Source of the DNA: Aculops lycopersici
Lineage: Eukaryota > Arthropoda > Arachnida > Trombidiformes > Eriophyidae
DNA length: 64,000 nucleotides
Reading direction: 5' to 3'
NCBI GenBank assembly: GCA_015350385.1
Contig: WNKI01000003.1
Coordinates: 3,078,849-3,142,848, forward strand
Shown here: in pieces, positions 53,358-64,000 of the stretch
Layout: the number at the start of each line of letters is the position of its first letter
Numbering within the stretch: the first letter of the stretch is position 1
The notes under the pieces: generated by a model
What the model was told of the DNA's origin: nothing
The model's input: only the letters and a program-made list of their open reading frames with translations
Database searches by the model: none
Translations under genes and position numbers: made by a program

Positions 53358-56300
53358 CAGCTGATACCTGGTGTCGAGATTTAAATTTTAAAAGATAACT
53401 TTTACTAAATCCAAGACTGAAGTCACATCTCTCGGCGGATGATTTGCCACGATTGCGATTGAGCGAGAGTCAAAAGGTCAGCACAAAAGGTGGCTCTTCT
53501 GTTGGAGATAATTACCAGTTGATCTCGGAGGACGTCGTTGTGTTGATGCGACATTTGCCATCCTCTTGGACCCGATGAGTTGCTTTGCGCGTGGCTCTGA
53601 GTTGGCGGCGAAATTCAGATGTCACGCGCCAGTCGGCCAGCTGGAAAGAGGAGCACTCGAGATTAGGTGTCGACGGACGCGCGTGCGGCGCGTGCTCCAG
53701 GTAGGAGAGTGAGAATTAGTTGTGCCAACTTGGACCAAATGATAGCTGGATTGTCCAGTTAACAGATGCAATGCTTATTATAACTCGGCTTCCAATGATT
53801 GGAGAGCCACAGGCTGCGCACGGAGTGAGCTAGCTGGCAAGATGAGCTCAGAGCGCCGCCTGGGCGCCCTGCCCACTACCTTTGTTTGAATTCTAGCCCC
53901 GAAAACGAGCGCCAGGAGGCGCTTATGGTGGTTCGATCGAGAGCTCGGATGACAAGCTGGTTATTTGCGAAGCTCATTTTCAACTCAAAGTTCCTACCGA
54001 TTCATTGTAGCCAAAATTTGGACGAATCGTCAAACAAAAGGCACCCAGAGAAAGTGGCCGGCGCCGCAATGGAGTTGTGCTTCAGTCAACGGTTATCTTC
54101 GCCACTGCAACTGATGGCCACTGCAAAGCACACTGACAATTATATCCACAAGAGTCCCCGGTACAAGTAGCAAGTCACTTCTGTATCGTCTCTTGTCGTC
54201 ATTTTCTCCGTGGCTCACCAAGCGAGCGACCCGGAGAAAGCGACCACTTTATCATCAGCTAGACTAACTTGCTTTAGAGATTCCGCAAGTGCTTTGTGTA
54301 CATTTTATACAGCTACCCAGCCGCATGGGTGGATTAGGTAAGATTTACTTGAATAGAAAGACAGAGCGACGTCAGCATACCTGTTGATTGTGAAAGTGGA
54401 CTGGATAAATAGCTCGCTTTGGTTTCGCTTCTTCTTTTCCTTTTCCCTCTTCTTCTTCTTCTTCTTTGACTTGTTGCTCCAACCAAATCCATTGCTGCCT
54501 CCTCTTGCGACATGGAAGAAGACAAACATGAGCCGACGACTTGGACAGCGATACCTGCAACTGGCGCTGTGGCTGTCGGGATCGACCGCCAGCATAGCGG
54601 CCGGGATGTTGGCGATGGGAAACCTGTTTACGCTGCCGCCATTGCCATTGACGTTGCAGCCGATTCAGCTGGCCACTTGTAGGGTTTGCTATGATCTGGA
54701 TGGAGGAGCTGAAATTTGTGCAAGAGTCTTCGCTTTTGGTTGGCTCATAGTCGCTGTTGTTGTTGTTGTTGCTGCTGCTGCTGCTGCCGCCCCCGTCGTC
54801 TATGGCATTTGGACACAAAATGGGTGCAACTGAGCAGGAAGCGGCCAAAGAATGAGTTGTCGTCGTTGGAAGTTGTAACGCCTCGCCGGTCAGCATTAGA
54901 CATTGGCAACCAATCGGCCGGCGAGCTCACCTGCGCATCTGAGCGCCGATTTGTACTCAAGCAGACGAGACGAGGCAGGAGAAAAGTGGAGAGGCTGGCG
55001 CTTGCAGTCATCTTTGCTGGCCGGTTAGTTTATTTGTTAGTTAGCCGGCGTCATTAAGAAGACGCAACTAAGGTTGTCTTGCGCTAACGGTCTGTGTGTG
55101 TGTGAGTGTTTGTGTTAGTGCGCGCGAACAAGTGCACGGCGAAGATAGTGGCCAGCTAGCCAGCTTAGCAGGTGAAGAGGAATACGAAGAGGCAGCAGCA
55201 GCAGCAGCAGTAGCAGCAGTAGCAGCAGAAGACGGCGACATAGAAGAAGGGCGAGAGCCAAAGAGTGAGTCTCGCTTTGGTTGACTGGCCAGCGAGTCGG
55301 CTAGCCAAGCAGCCGACTGGATGAGTGACTAACATGCTCGCAAAGAACCACGAACTACAAGACTAATATACTAATACAACTAACACTCCTACCACTACTA
55401 GCAGCGCCACTACTACTCCACTCGCAGCTCACTAGCTTGCGCGATAGCTTACGGGCGAGTGGGCCACAAGCAACAGGTGAGAGCGGCGCACGTAAGTTGG
55501 GCTAGTCCCAGTGAGAGTTGGTAACATTAGAAGTAACGACGGCGGCTGAGTTTGCTGCTCCTTTTCCCATCCACCTTCACAAGCTTCGTCTCCGTCTCCG
55601 TCTTCTCCTCTCTTCCTTTCTTATTCTCTCTCTTGCTCACTGATTCGCGTTCCACTCTCCTCGATTCTACTCTTGGAGTTTGTGTGCGTATCTCGAGCTG
55701 CGTATTCCGAGTGCCTATCGTCGCTTTCCAATTCATCGTCGGCGTCGTTGTCGTCTTTGTTGTTGTCGTGGTTTGCGTCCTGACGTGCATTTAGTATTTT
55801 ATTTCAAACGCGAGTCAACCAAATAGAACGAGCGACGCGCCACAGGTCGCCCTAACCAACGAGCCTACCCTTAAGCCCACCGTTCAGTTCGGTTCGCTTT
55901 GGTATCTTTTGGTTTCGTTTATTTTTGTAGTGCGTAGAAAATAACTAGAGAGGCTAGCAGGAGAAGGCGAGAAAGTTTAATTTTCAAAACGAGACCTACC
56001 ATTACACCTGACGAGAGGAGAGGAGAGGAGACGAAATAAGTGTAGACTTGGATTTAGACGTAAGAAGTGAGAGAGTCGGAGAAATAAATGCAATTCTAAT
56101 CGAAGCTCGAGTGCGAGAGCATCGCCAAAGGAAGTCAAATTTTCTCACACACATCAGCGCAAACTAACAACCTTAACCTTCATGTACAAGTCTCAAGTAT
56201 TTAGAAGTCTCAGTAGTAGAAGTCGTTGTTGTTATAACCGTATTATCAATAGAAAACACTAGCGCACAATCAACAAGTTGCAACAATAATAATAATAATA

Positions 56301-56374
56301 ATACTAATACTAATACTAGTATACAACAGTAGAATCAAGCAAACACAAATCACAAACCACCAACCAAGCGACAA
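46362..56374. other. Gene-free region between senseless-like and ELOVL genes, part 2
   Basis: Ten kilobases with no supported gene. It holds many simple repeats: GA near 46418-46438, 47995-48015 and 50880-50912; GTT near 49885-49912 and 50280-50340; CGG near 52450-52488; CCG near 53326-53355; GTT/GCT near 54757-54786; GCA near 55193-55227; AAT near 56286-56303. A TATATAAA box at 48456-48463 is followed within about 45 nt by TCAGAG and a GTGAGTAA donor-like site, which might mark a non-coding first exon. The last ~500 nt before 56375 are probably ELOVL 5' UTR. Confidence 0.45.
52450..52488 (+). repeat. (CGG)n tract
   Basis: About 13 GGC/CGG units, ending in GCAGCAGCAG. The minus-strand poly-proline frame through it has no other support as a gene. 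Confidence 0.9.
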
Positions 56375-57349
56375 ATGGAAACTCTAGCTGCAGCATCACA
56401 GGCAGCAAGCGCCGGAAGTGGCGCGGCCGCCTCAGTGCTGGCCAATAGCGAAGCAATGGCAACAGGCGACATTGGAAGCAAGATCACAAGCTCAATACAA
56501 TATGTGTTATATGACTTTTGGGAGATGTATCACAATCCAGAGTTGAATAAGTACATGCTATTCAATGGGGGCCCTTGGTTACTGTCCCTCTTTGTGGGCT
56601 CATATTTATATTTTGTATTGAAAGCCGGCCCAAAGATGATGGAAAATCGTCAACCCTACGATTTAAAGCCTCTAATTAGATTGTACAATTTTGGAATGGT
56701 TTTATTCAATTCCTATCTATTCTATCACGCCTCGCCATTCCTAAACTTTGGCGCCTGGTGCTGGGGTTGCAATAAGGCCCTACAGCCGATGGTCAATGAA
56801 TCAATTCCAATCGTTTGGCTGGTGTTAGTATCGCGATTTTTCGATTTCTTTGACACGATATTCTTCGTGTTAAGGAAGAAATTTTCGCATGTTAGCTTCC
56901 TCCACGTGTTCCATCATACAGTCGTTCCTATTGGCTTCTGGGTAGGCGTCAAGTTTGCCTACTATCCAGTCTGCTGCTTCATTCCCTATCTAAACCTAGT
57001 TGTCCACATTATTATGTACAGTTACTATGGTCTATCAACCTTTGGCCCGCAAGTTCAAAAGTATCTCTGGTGGAAGAAATACCTGACCCGTCTTCAAATT
57101 GCGCAATTTTTAATCGCCCTCGTGCATTCACTTCAGCCACTCTACTTTACCACCTGCAACTTTCCAACAATCTTTGTTTGGGGCCAAACAGCCGGAGCGC
57201 TGCTCTTCCTATGGCTCTTTGTCTCCTTTTACATTCAAGCTTATGCAAGAGGAAAAACCACTGCCACCACGACGGCGGAACAGGTCGAGGTGGGCGCCAA
57301 GGCAGCGAGAAAAAATTCAATAAAGTCGGAGGCCAAGAAAGTTGAGTGA
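56375..57349 (+). CDS. ELOVL very-long-chain fatty acid elongase
   Basis: Condensing enzyme of the ER elongation cycle: joins malonyl-CoA to long-chain acyl-CoA, releasing CO2. 324 residues with about seven membrane helices. Family landmarks are in order: RQPYDLKPLIRLYN in the first loop, RFFDFFDTIFFVLRKK, the catalytic HVFHH box at residues 177-181, then NLVVHIIMYSYYGLS and QIAQFLIALVHSL. The sequence fits the ELOVL1/7 branch of arthropods. The C-terminus is basic and ends KSEAKKVE; lysines near the end may serve ER retrieval. The first ~27 residues (Ala/Ser-rich) precede a second in-frame Met and may be an extension; the first ATG is used because no evidence favours the second. Coding sequence is single-exon. 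No gene lies within 15 kb upstream or 4 kb downstream. Confidence 0.95.
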   Translation: METLAAASQAASAGSGAAASVLANSEAMATGDIGSKITSSIQYVLYDFWEMYHNPELNKYMLFNGGPWLLSLFVGSYLYFVLKAGPKMMENRQPYDLKPLIRLYNFGMVLFNSYLFYHASPFLNFGAWCWGCNKALQPMVNESIPIVWLVLVSRFFDFFDTIFFVLRKKFSHVSFLHVFHHTVVPIGFWVGVKFAYYPVCCFIPYLNLVVHIIMYSYYGLSTFGPQVQKYLWWKKYLTRLQIAQFLIALVHSLQPLYFTTCNFPTIFVWGQTAGALLFLWLFVSFYIQAYARGKTTATTTAEQVEVGAKAARKNSIKSEAKKVE

Positions 57350-57620
57350 GAAGAGCTTCCTCTCATAATCATCTTGCTCATAATCGAGGAATAATTGATT
57401 ACGAGCAAGGATTTGAAACAATTCCAACAGATCGCTCGAGGCGCAACTCGATAATTAGAGAAAGAAGAGTAAATCACATCAGAGTTAACAGACAACAAAC
57501 AAACACAATCACACCTCTTAATTTGAAACCCAAGCCAAGATGGCGAGCCAAAACATTTTGTACTGTGGCAGTTGTATCGAAGCACTGCAACAAGTGGTTA
57601 GGCCATTAAATAGGAACGGA
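57350..57620 (+). other. 3' flank of ELOVL
   Basis: Probable 3' UTR. No AATAAA before the microsatellite; the first one downstream is at 57963-57968, beyond the assembly gap. Confidence 0.4.
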
Positions 57621-57621
57621 A

Positions 57622-57684
<63 letters not shown>

Positions 57685-57773
57685 AGAGATAGTATAGTAG
57701 TAATAGTATACAGACGTACGACGAACGACGACGTACGACGTACGACGTACGTACGTACGTACGTACGTACGTA
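57621..57773. repeat. GA microsatellite followed by ACGT/ACG tandem repeats
   Basis: GA units to about 57690, then ACG-containing units that resolve into a run of ACGT, a self-complementary tetramer, reaching the gap. Confidence 0.95.
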
Positions 57774-57920
57774 NNNNNNNNNNNNNNNNNNNNNNNNNNN
57801 NNNNNNNNNNNNNNNNNNNNNNNNNNNNNNNNNNNNNNNNNNNNNNNNNNNNNNNNNNNNNNNNNNNNNNNNNNNNNNNNNNNNNNNNNNNNNNNNNNNN
57901 NNNNNNNNNNNNNNNNNNNN
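57774..57920. other. Assembly gap of 147 N
   Basis: Undetermined bases bounded by ACGT repeats on the left and GA repeats on the right. The gap is caused by simple sequence. Confidence 0.98.
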
Positions 57921-60900
57921 GAGAGAGAGAGAGAGAAACAAGGATGTAAATAGACTATAATGAATAAACTTGAATCCGAACCCGAAGATGACGACAACGA
58001 CGTTGGCAACTTCGTCGTGCTAATAGACGTGAAGCCATCCGTTTAATTGAAATCTCTATCCATTCAATACCGACGTTGGGAAAATCTAGTCTGCTAATTG
58101 GACGAAGCCGAGAACAACTCGAGAGTCAACTAGCCGACCACCTAACGCTTGCGTCACCTGTTGCCACTCGGCGCATCCACTTTGAATCGACGTTGCAGGT
58201 GAATGGCGACGAGTTAAAAGGTGTGTTTAGAATTGCTTCTGTTGATGCGGCATAATCGCCGAAAAGCCTGTGGATTAAAACCGGCTGTAGGTCTACCTTT
58301 TGGCGCACTCGACGAAAGCTTCACTAAACATCATTGTGGAACATAATTAATCGTTTACACCGCAACTCATCCGAACTAATCCTATCGCTTGGTCCATGTA
58401 CCTACTTGAGCAACTTGTTTGACTGGAATTTCCAATAAAATAGCTTAATTTTTGAGGGGTGCCAAATTGGATTCTAGTTATGATAAAGAAGAACAACTTT
58501 GCACAATTCCTCCACTACCGTGAATTTGTTAACATTCATTCTGTCCTTTCCTCGGGACAGTTTATTTTGAGAGCCACAATCAGTCACCGGCAACATGGAA
58601 CATTCATTCATGTACTTGTACTCAAAAATAAAACTTTTAACAACCTGTTGCCCCTAAACTCCCTCTCTGTCCCCTCCCTCCTCGGTGTTGCCGGTGATTC
58701 GAAGGAAACGTTACAAGAGACTCTCTAGATCCATAGTCACCCAATCAAACGCTAAAGAAATGACATCAACAACTAAGGCGATGATAACCACGACACTAAT
58801 ATGACCCTCAAGTTTGCTGCGCCTTCGGAGGAGAGTAAGAGTCTTCCCTAAGCTCGCATGCAAATGGTGTGTCGGCAGTCATCAGTCTGGTAGCGGTTGT
58901 TTGGTGGCAATGTAGTCGTTGGTCGTTGTTGACGTCGCTGCTCTTATCGCCGAAGGTAATGTAGCTAATTTTACAACAGCAATACAATACACAATGAATG
59001 TGTGAAAGTCCCGAACGTAAGCGCGAGCCAAAAGAGGCCAAGAGCAAGGAGAAAGCGAAACGATATAATAACTAGTGATTCTCTACCTGCGTTGCTTCTT
59101 CACTATACCCCGTCTCTTGTTGCTCTTGATTATACCGCCGACGTTGCACAGTTGTTATTGTTGTCGTCAACGTCGTCATCATGGTTGTCGTTGTTGGTGT
59201 TGGCTTGCTGTTGCTGCTGCTCAACAACGGTACAAGAGACCGATGGTTGGCAAGCTAGCGAGAACCATTGTGTTTGCTTCCGCTTTTGCACGAGCGTCTT
59301 CGTTGTCGACACTTTCACCTCAACCGATTGACATGTTAAAATTATCGGAACTGCAGTCAATACAATGGCACTAACTTCCTGAGCAGACTCTCCTTCAACA
59401 ATGAATGAAGAGTTTGAGGGGGGGGGGGTAGACGGAGAGGTTTTCTAATGAAGAAGGCAACGAGGCGGGCAAAACCATGCAAAGTTTACGTCTTTCGCGG
59501 CCGCCGCTGCTTCCATTGTGCACCACTTGTTGATTCTCTACCATTTGGTTTATCTACCAGTTGGTTGGTAACTTTGATGAGCAGATAAATTCTCAAGCCT
59601 TATCGGCTGGTTTAGTCTCGAAACCTAATGATTGCTCTCTTCCTATTGCTCACTGAAGTTGCAAAAGACAGCCACTCAATCACTTCGAAACTCTCTATCG
59701 GTCCCTCGCTTTTTTCTCTTCCTCTCTACATGCACTCAGCCATAGGCAGCGAGGCTGAAACAAGTCGAGTGTCTCTCAATCATCAACTACAAGCTCAATA
59801 ACTAATTTTCATCAAGTATCTTTCAATCAACTTTCTATCCCAAAAAACTCCACCCACCTGTTCGCTTTGTTGCCTTCTTCTTTTAAACCCATTAAGGAGT
59901 TTGAGTTAACTTTAGCCGCTTTGTTTGATCTCCCAAGACTAGCGAGCTAAATAGGAGTTTATGGTGAATCATTGAGCTTGAATGTCGGCTTTCTAGTTGA
60001 AAGTCATTGGACCAAATCCTGGTACTTTAAAGGTTTTGTGGTTGCATCGTAAAATCGCGGAAATCCCGTGAATAACCACCTTGAATTCTAGGGGATTTCA
60101 AGCGACTCCTGCGAGTAAGTCTCTTAAATTTTATTTGTGGTGATAAGTTTAGGTCCATCGAAGTTACTCCTAATTCTAACCAAATAACTCAGTCCTATCA
60201 AAAGATTCTAAAAAGCAAGCCTTGGTTCGAATCTAGATCGATCGATATATTCTGATCAAGCTACTGGTTGTTTGTTCGTCAAGTATCACACCTGCAAAGC
60301 TTGCTGGTGATCTGCAAGATTTTACTTTCTAATCTTAGGATAATGATGAGAGAAGGGCGGAATCTAATCTAATAAGCATGCACGGTTTAGCATGTATGCT
60401 GAATAGAAACGACGCCAAGTTGTCCAATCGGGTCGCCAGTCCATTAGAATTTAAATTCAAACTTGAACAAAACTCAGAATAGGTAGTCGTGAATGATATG
60501 CTGATGTAACGGGACATGAATTTCAACCACTTGTCGATATCCAACCTTACGTACAATACCTGGCCGATGGCTTGACCGCATTCAACACTTAGCCAGTTAT
60601 GCTACTGCCGTTTGCCAACAAATCTCATTTCATCTCGCTAACTCTCTTTTGCAGGCTAGTTTCCAAAAGTTCTTGTTGCCAAAAGAGGCATCATAATAGG
60701 TGGTCATTTTAAACTTCAATTTGGCTTGAATTGACCTAACTTTGCGCGCAGAAACTGAGTGTAACGGAGAGCCAGTCAGCGTAGACGGAGAAGCAAATGC
60801 AGACGGCGGCCGAAGGTTATAAACTTGAACAACAGCAGCAACAAACTGACCACCAAACAAACCAGGACCGACGGAACGGCGACAACGTAACCGGCAAAAG

Positions 60901-61514
60901 GTAAACGTGCGTGCGAGAGTTGTGCGCGAGACCACTGCCTTCATATATCTTGGCAGGCAAGCAAGCTAGCCAGATAGCTGGCTAACTAACCGGCGGCTAT
61001 CAACAACCCCAACAACCTGTTGCCGTTGATAATAGTACAACCGCCACTGCCATCGTTAGGCAAGAGACTTAAAATAAATTATAACCAAAAAGATTGCGCA
61101 CTCGCGCTTGTCGACTATTACCACTAGAATTATACCTGCAACCATCTTGAGGGTTTAATACGTAATCGTTGGCTCGCTAATATAATCATGCTAACCATCG
61201 TCTTCGTGTCTCGTTTCGTCAATGGGCTATTTGTTCTTTCTCTTTCTCTCTCTCTCTCGCCCTGATTACAGTTATAATACTTGATGTTCGTAACTGTAAT
61301 TTAGCTCTGGGCTACCAGTCACTGCTGATGAATCTGATAACTTCTCTGCCGAGATAAGCGCAACAAGAAGCTAGATAACACGTTAAGGTGACTTCATTCA
61401 TTTGTCGCTCGCCAGCCCAGACGTCCTCATCTCATATCATTTCGTCTACCTTTAACTTGAACTTGACTCGACCTAACCTTGTGATGATCCAATGAGTTCA
61501 AAGAGCTTTCAAGT
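57921..61514. other. Gene-free region between ELOVL and LMBR1
   Basis: 3.6 kb without a supported gene. A frame at 60630-60944 (minus, 104 codons) has no recognisable domain. A G-run lies at about 59419-59428 and a CT tract near 61240-61258. A tRNA-like box B string near 60230 has no matching stem. Confidence 0.45.
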
Positions 61515-62801
61515 TCACGCTCGCTCATCGCCAATGATTGACTTGAAGATGTTGATTGTAATTACCAATTCTCTCTTATCCATTAAACATAACGTTGTTG
61601 AGATAAGAAAGACTAAATTGTACAATAAAACAACGTACACATTCCCTAGCCACTCGATACGCCCGAAATCGGCCAAGAGATCAAAGTTGGTCATACCCAG
61701 GGTTTTTGCTAGAAGCGGTAAAGCTGAACTAAGTAGGCATAATATGGTGCAATTTCCAATAATCTGATTGAAAGAGCTATTGTTTTTCCTTGGCCTCAGG
61801 CAACATAGACCAGGTAAATTGTATAGGCCACACATTGAGGCGCACCACAGATATATGATCATTACAATATCTAAGAACGCATAGATTGGACCATTCTTAG
61901 TTTGAACATGTGAACTGGACTCCAATTCGGTTAGTTGTGATTCTGAGTTGATAAATTGATTGTATAAAAATTTGATCATGTTGTAGAAAACTAATATCAT
62001 TGATAGTGTTGCAAGTGTTCTTAACGAGATTTTCGCTGGGAGGTATAAATTTCTAGTTTTTTGTATTGATTTCATTTGATCTAATACAGTAGACAGATGT
62101 GATATTCCTAATGGTGTGCATAGTAGTAACAATAGTGCTCCTATGAATGATATACATGAGTATAGGAATGGCAAATATTGCCAAAAATTTGTTATCAATT
62201 GAAAGCCAGTAACATGACAACCGATTCCAAAAAACAGGCAACAAATTGTATAGGTTAGTCCTAAAACTATTATTGCTACTAAGATAAGTAGTACTAATGT
62301 CTCACGTAGCCGGGACAATAATCCACGTTTAGAGCCGGAGAATCCTTCAGATTCTGTGAAGAACCAGGCAAATGGTATCATTATAAATAAAGACAAATTC
62401 GATGATAGGAACACATAACTCCAAACCCTGTGGAGCAGCGATGATTTCGTCTTGGCATCATCGATCCACTCGAATTCGTTTGTGATAATTGAAACAGGTA
62501 ATAATAGAAAGGCTGCAATCGCAATGGCAAGAGTGAATGCGCAAATCCATGTTGAGATCTTGTATGTTTTGTATTCTTCAATGTCCAATCTGAAGTCGTC
62601 CCGATGTTTACTGAAATAGGATATCAAATAATTGGAAAGAATGTAAAGGAGTATAACTGAAGTTATATAAATCACTAATGTCCTTACAAGTGTATAAAAT
62701 TCTTTGCTTTCCTCATGTAGCTCTTCTGAAGTATCATCTTCGTGACCGTATAATAAGGAATGGTGACCATATAGATAACTATAACCTGGTTCGCTATCCA
62801 T
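61515..62801 (-). CDS. LMBR1L: LMBR1/LMBR1L-type nine-helix membrane protein (Lilipod-like), short loop form
   Basis: LMBR1L/Lilipod proteins are multipass receptors or regulators linked to lipocalin uptake, Wnt receptor turnover and BMP signalling. The 428-residue product keeps the characteristic order of segments: CAFTLAIAIAAFLLLPVSIITNE, then SSNLSLFIMIPFAWFFTESEGF, then LYSCISFIGALLLLLCTPLG, and near the C-terminus IIGNCTILCLLSSALPLLAKTLGMTNFDLLADFGR followed by WLGN. In vertebrates a cytosolic coiled-coil loop of roughly 80 residues separates the LLCTPxG helix from the next; here the distance is only about 25 residues, so the loop is mostly deleted. About nine hydrophobic helices remain. 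The frame is otherwise continuous. Confidence 0.92.
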   Translation of the reverse strand: MDSEPGYSYLYGHHSLLYGHEDDTSEELHEESKEFYTLVRTLVIYITSVILLYILSNYLISYFSKHRDDFRLDIEEYKTYKISTWICAFTLAIAIAAFLLLPVSIITNEFEWIDDAKTKSSLLHRVWSYVFLSSNLSLFIMIPFAWFFTESEGFSGSKRGLLSRLRETLVLLILVAIIVLGLTYTICCLFFGIGCHVTGFQLITNFWQYLPFLYSCISFIGALLLLLCTPLGISHLSTVLDQMKSIQKTRNLYLPAKISLRTLATLSMILVFYNMIKFLYNQFINSESQLTELESSSHVQTKNGPIYAFLDIVMIIYLWCASMCGLYNLPGLCCLRPRKNNSSFNQIIGNCTILCLLSSALPLLAKTLGMTNFDLLADFGRIEWLGNVYVVLLYNLVFLISTTLCLMDKRELVITINIFKSIIGDERA

Positions 62802-63452
62802 TATATAATAGCTGTTGTCAAATTGAGTGAGATATCATAGTTGGCAATAGTATCAGGATTGGTTTTAATAATCAAGAGCATTTGTTGTGAGATTGTCTGC
62901 TTCTGCTTTCGGTTATCGAGGACAAATAAAATACTACCACTTGCGTGTTTCTTCGTCGCGAAACCAAACAACAATTTGTGCGAGTCTAATATAAAATCTT
63001 GCGTGCTTGGCAACTATCTGCAAATTTCTCAGATGATCAAGGAAGTAAATATGATGGGGCACCCCAAACAAAGTATGGTATTTTTATATATAAATGCTGT
63101 TAGGTTGGCATGATAGTTTCAACAAATATTTTCATTCGTCTTTGTTTCACAATCTATTGTCATGTGTCAACCTCGAAGATCACGAGTACTTCGTAACATC
63201 AAAACACAACATATTGAGCGGGAAATTTTGAACGTGCACGAGGAGGTCACTAAATCTTGCAATTTGTTGCATTCAAAAATTTCATGATGATTGCTCACCT
63301 GTTTAATGTTACATTTCTAGAAGTTTAACAATGATGTTTCCTCTTGACTTAGTCGATGGATGTGGTCTAGGCTTCTAAGTTAGTCCATATCTGATAACCG
63401 CTCCTCGAGAAATACACTCCGAAATCAATTATTGGGGTCAATCGGATATAAC
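62802..63452. other. Spacer upstream of LMBR1
   Basis: 651 nt with no supported gene. It holds the LMBR1 promoter and the 3' end of the small minus gene at 63453. Confidence 0.45.
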
Positions 63453-63776
63453 CTATGGGATTTGATCTGAAGGGCTTTTGATAAGTTGGCTCCACTCGCG
63501 CTTAAAAATATCAATTGGTTCTAGTTTCTGGAGGACTACAGGTGGATCTTCCCTATCAAGAAATGAATCTACGTTCTTAGGATCCAGCGCGACTTCCCTA
63601 ATTAGTCTCTTTTTCTCTGTCCAAAGGGCACCTCTTTTGAAAGCCGGAATAGCCATTGGAGTGATGAACAGAATGCTCATGAACGAGACAAGCAAAGAGT
63701 ATCTTCTACTCAATGTTAATTTATTCTTGAACCGATCGATAAATGACAGATTCTTGTAAATTGGTTTTGGAGACAT
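63453..63776 (-). CDS. Small single-pass membrane protein, unknown
   Basis: 107 residues, not recognised. A basic N-terminus (residues 1-25, five Lys and three Arg) is followed by one hydrophobic helix at about 26-46 (YSLLVSFMSILFITPMAIPAF). A charged region follows, with KRGALWTEKKRLIREVALDP, and the tail contains LDREDPPVVLQKLEPIDIFKREWSQL. The layout, with basic leader, one helix and charged tail, resembles small mitochondrial inner-membrane or assembly-factor proteins, but no family is assigned. The ATG sits in favourable AT-rich upstream sequence and the frame is intact between two non-coding spacers. Confidence 0.6.
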   Translation of the reverse strand: MSPKPIYKNLSFIDRFKNKLTLSRRYSLLVSFMSILFITPMAIPAFKRGALWTEKKRLIREVALDPKNVDSFLDREDPPVVLQKLEPIDIFKREWSQLIKSPSDQIP

Positions 63777-64000
63777 GATAATACATGTATTTTATGATTA
63801 ACAATTCGATAGAAAATTGTAGAAAGTTGTGAATATAGTAACAATATGTGTAGCTAACGAACGGAATGTAAACACGAGCGGACCGCAATGTCATGCAATT
63901 TTGTTCCTAAATCCTTGCTATGGCACTAGCATCCACGTGATTGTATCAATCGGATTCTTTTATTATTAAGCCAAAGCTGATCATTAATAAACTAGAACCA
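63777..64000. other. 5' flank of the small membrane-protein gene
   Basis: 224 nt to the window edge; no gene seen. Confidence 0.5.

Noticed and set aside
52201..53384. Frames with long poly-Pro or poly-Ala runs
   Set aside because: Runs come from CGG/CCG tracts; opposing frames overlap and no family is recognisable.
60210..60245. tRNA-like box B (ggttcgaatct)
   Set aside because: Flanking bases cannot form the T-arm stem and there is no box A or acceptor stem at the right distance.
60630..60944. Minus-strand frame of 104 codons
   Set aside because: No domain, membrane or signal pattern beyond chance and no neighbouring support; kept out of the gene list.
1..64000. Transposable elements, CRISPR arrays, rRNA genes
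   Set aside because: No transposase, reverse transcriptase or integrase frames, no terminal repeats with target duplications, no spacer-repeat arrays and no rRNA sequence were seen.

Overview
The window is nuclear DNA from an animal, most likely an arthropod. It carries an innexin, a senseless/Gfi-1 type zinc-finger factor, an ELOVL elongase, RUVBL2, two cytosolic ribosomal proteins (eL21, uL15), YIPF1/2, LMBR1 and a mitochondrial Met-tRNA synthetase. Almost every coding region is one open frame. The only coding intron I can place confidently sits directly after the ATG of the uL15 gene. Several genes have a polyadenylation hexamer on or within about 25 nt of the stop codon. Intron-poor genes with surviving 5' introns, tiny 3' UTRs and pared-down proteins would fit a reduced mite genome such as an eriophyoid, but that assignment is inference; no species marker is visible.

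Layout. 1-1627: 5' part of a Topors-like RING ligase (minus), running off the window. 1628-9155: long non-coding stretch with microsatellites, a pentamer array and a 20-nt gap. 9156-10406: five-finger C2H2 protein. 10755-12668: CortBP2-like coiled-coil protein (minus). 13875-27791 is gene-rich: MARS2, an orphan membrane protein, a Utp12-domain (WDR43/Utp5-like) protein divergent from WDR44, an SLC17-like transporter, YIPF1/2, an innexin, a securin-like small protein and eL21. 27881-28220: broken, recent partial copy of the winged-helix/nucleoside-phosphorylase gene at 29619-32051. Then come a minimal 4F2hc-like anchor protein (minus), RUVBL2 (minus) and uL15 (plus).

36690-61514 is gene-poor. 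It holds a senseless-like factor (38923-40782, minus) and an ELOVL (56375-57349) separated by about 15.6 kb full of simple repeats, plus a 147-nt assembly gap at 57774-57920. The right end carries LMBR1 and a small membrane protein, both minus.

The genes do not form a pathway. They are mostly housekeeping genes in divergent or convergent pairs, plus two transcription factors set in large non-coding domains. I saw no transposon proteins, CRISPR, tRNA or rRNA genes. The most notable items are: a zinc-finger protein whose five fingers share one predicted specificity; a 4F2hc heavy chain reduced to its membrane anchor; a solitary Utp12 domain; a candidate divergent securin; an eh1 repressor motif in the senseless-like protein; and polyadenylation signals fused to stop codons.
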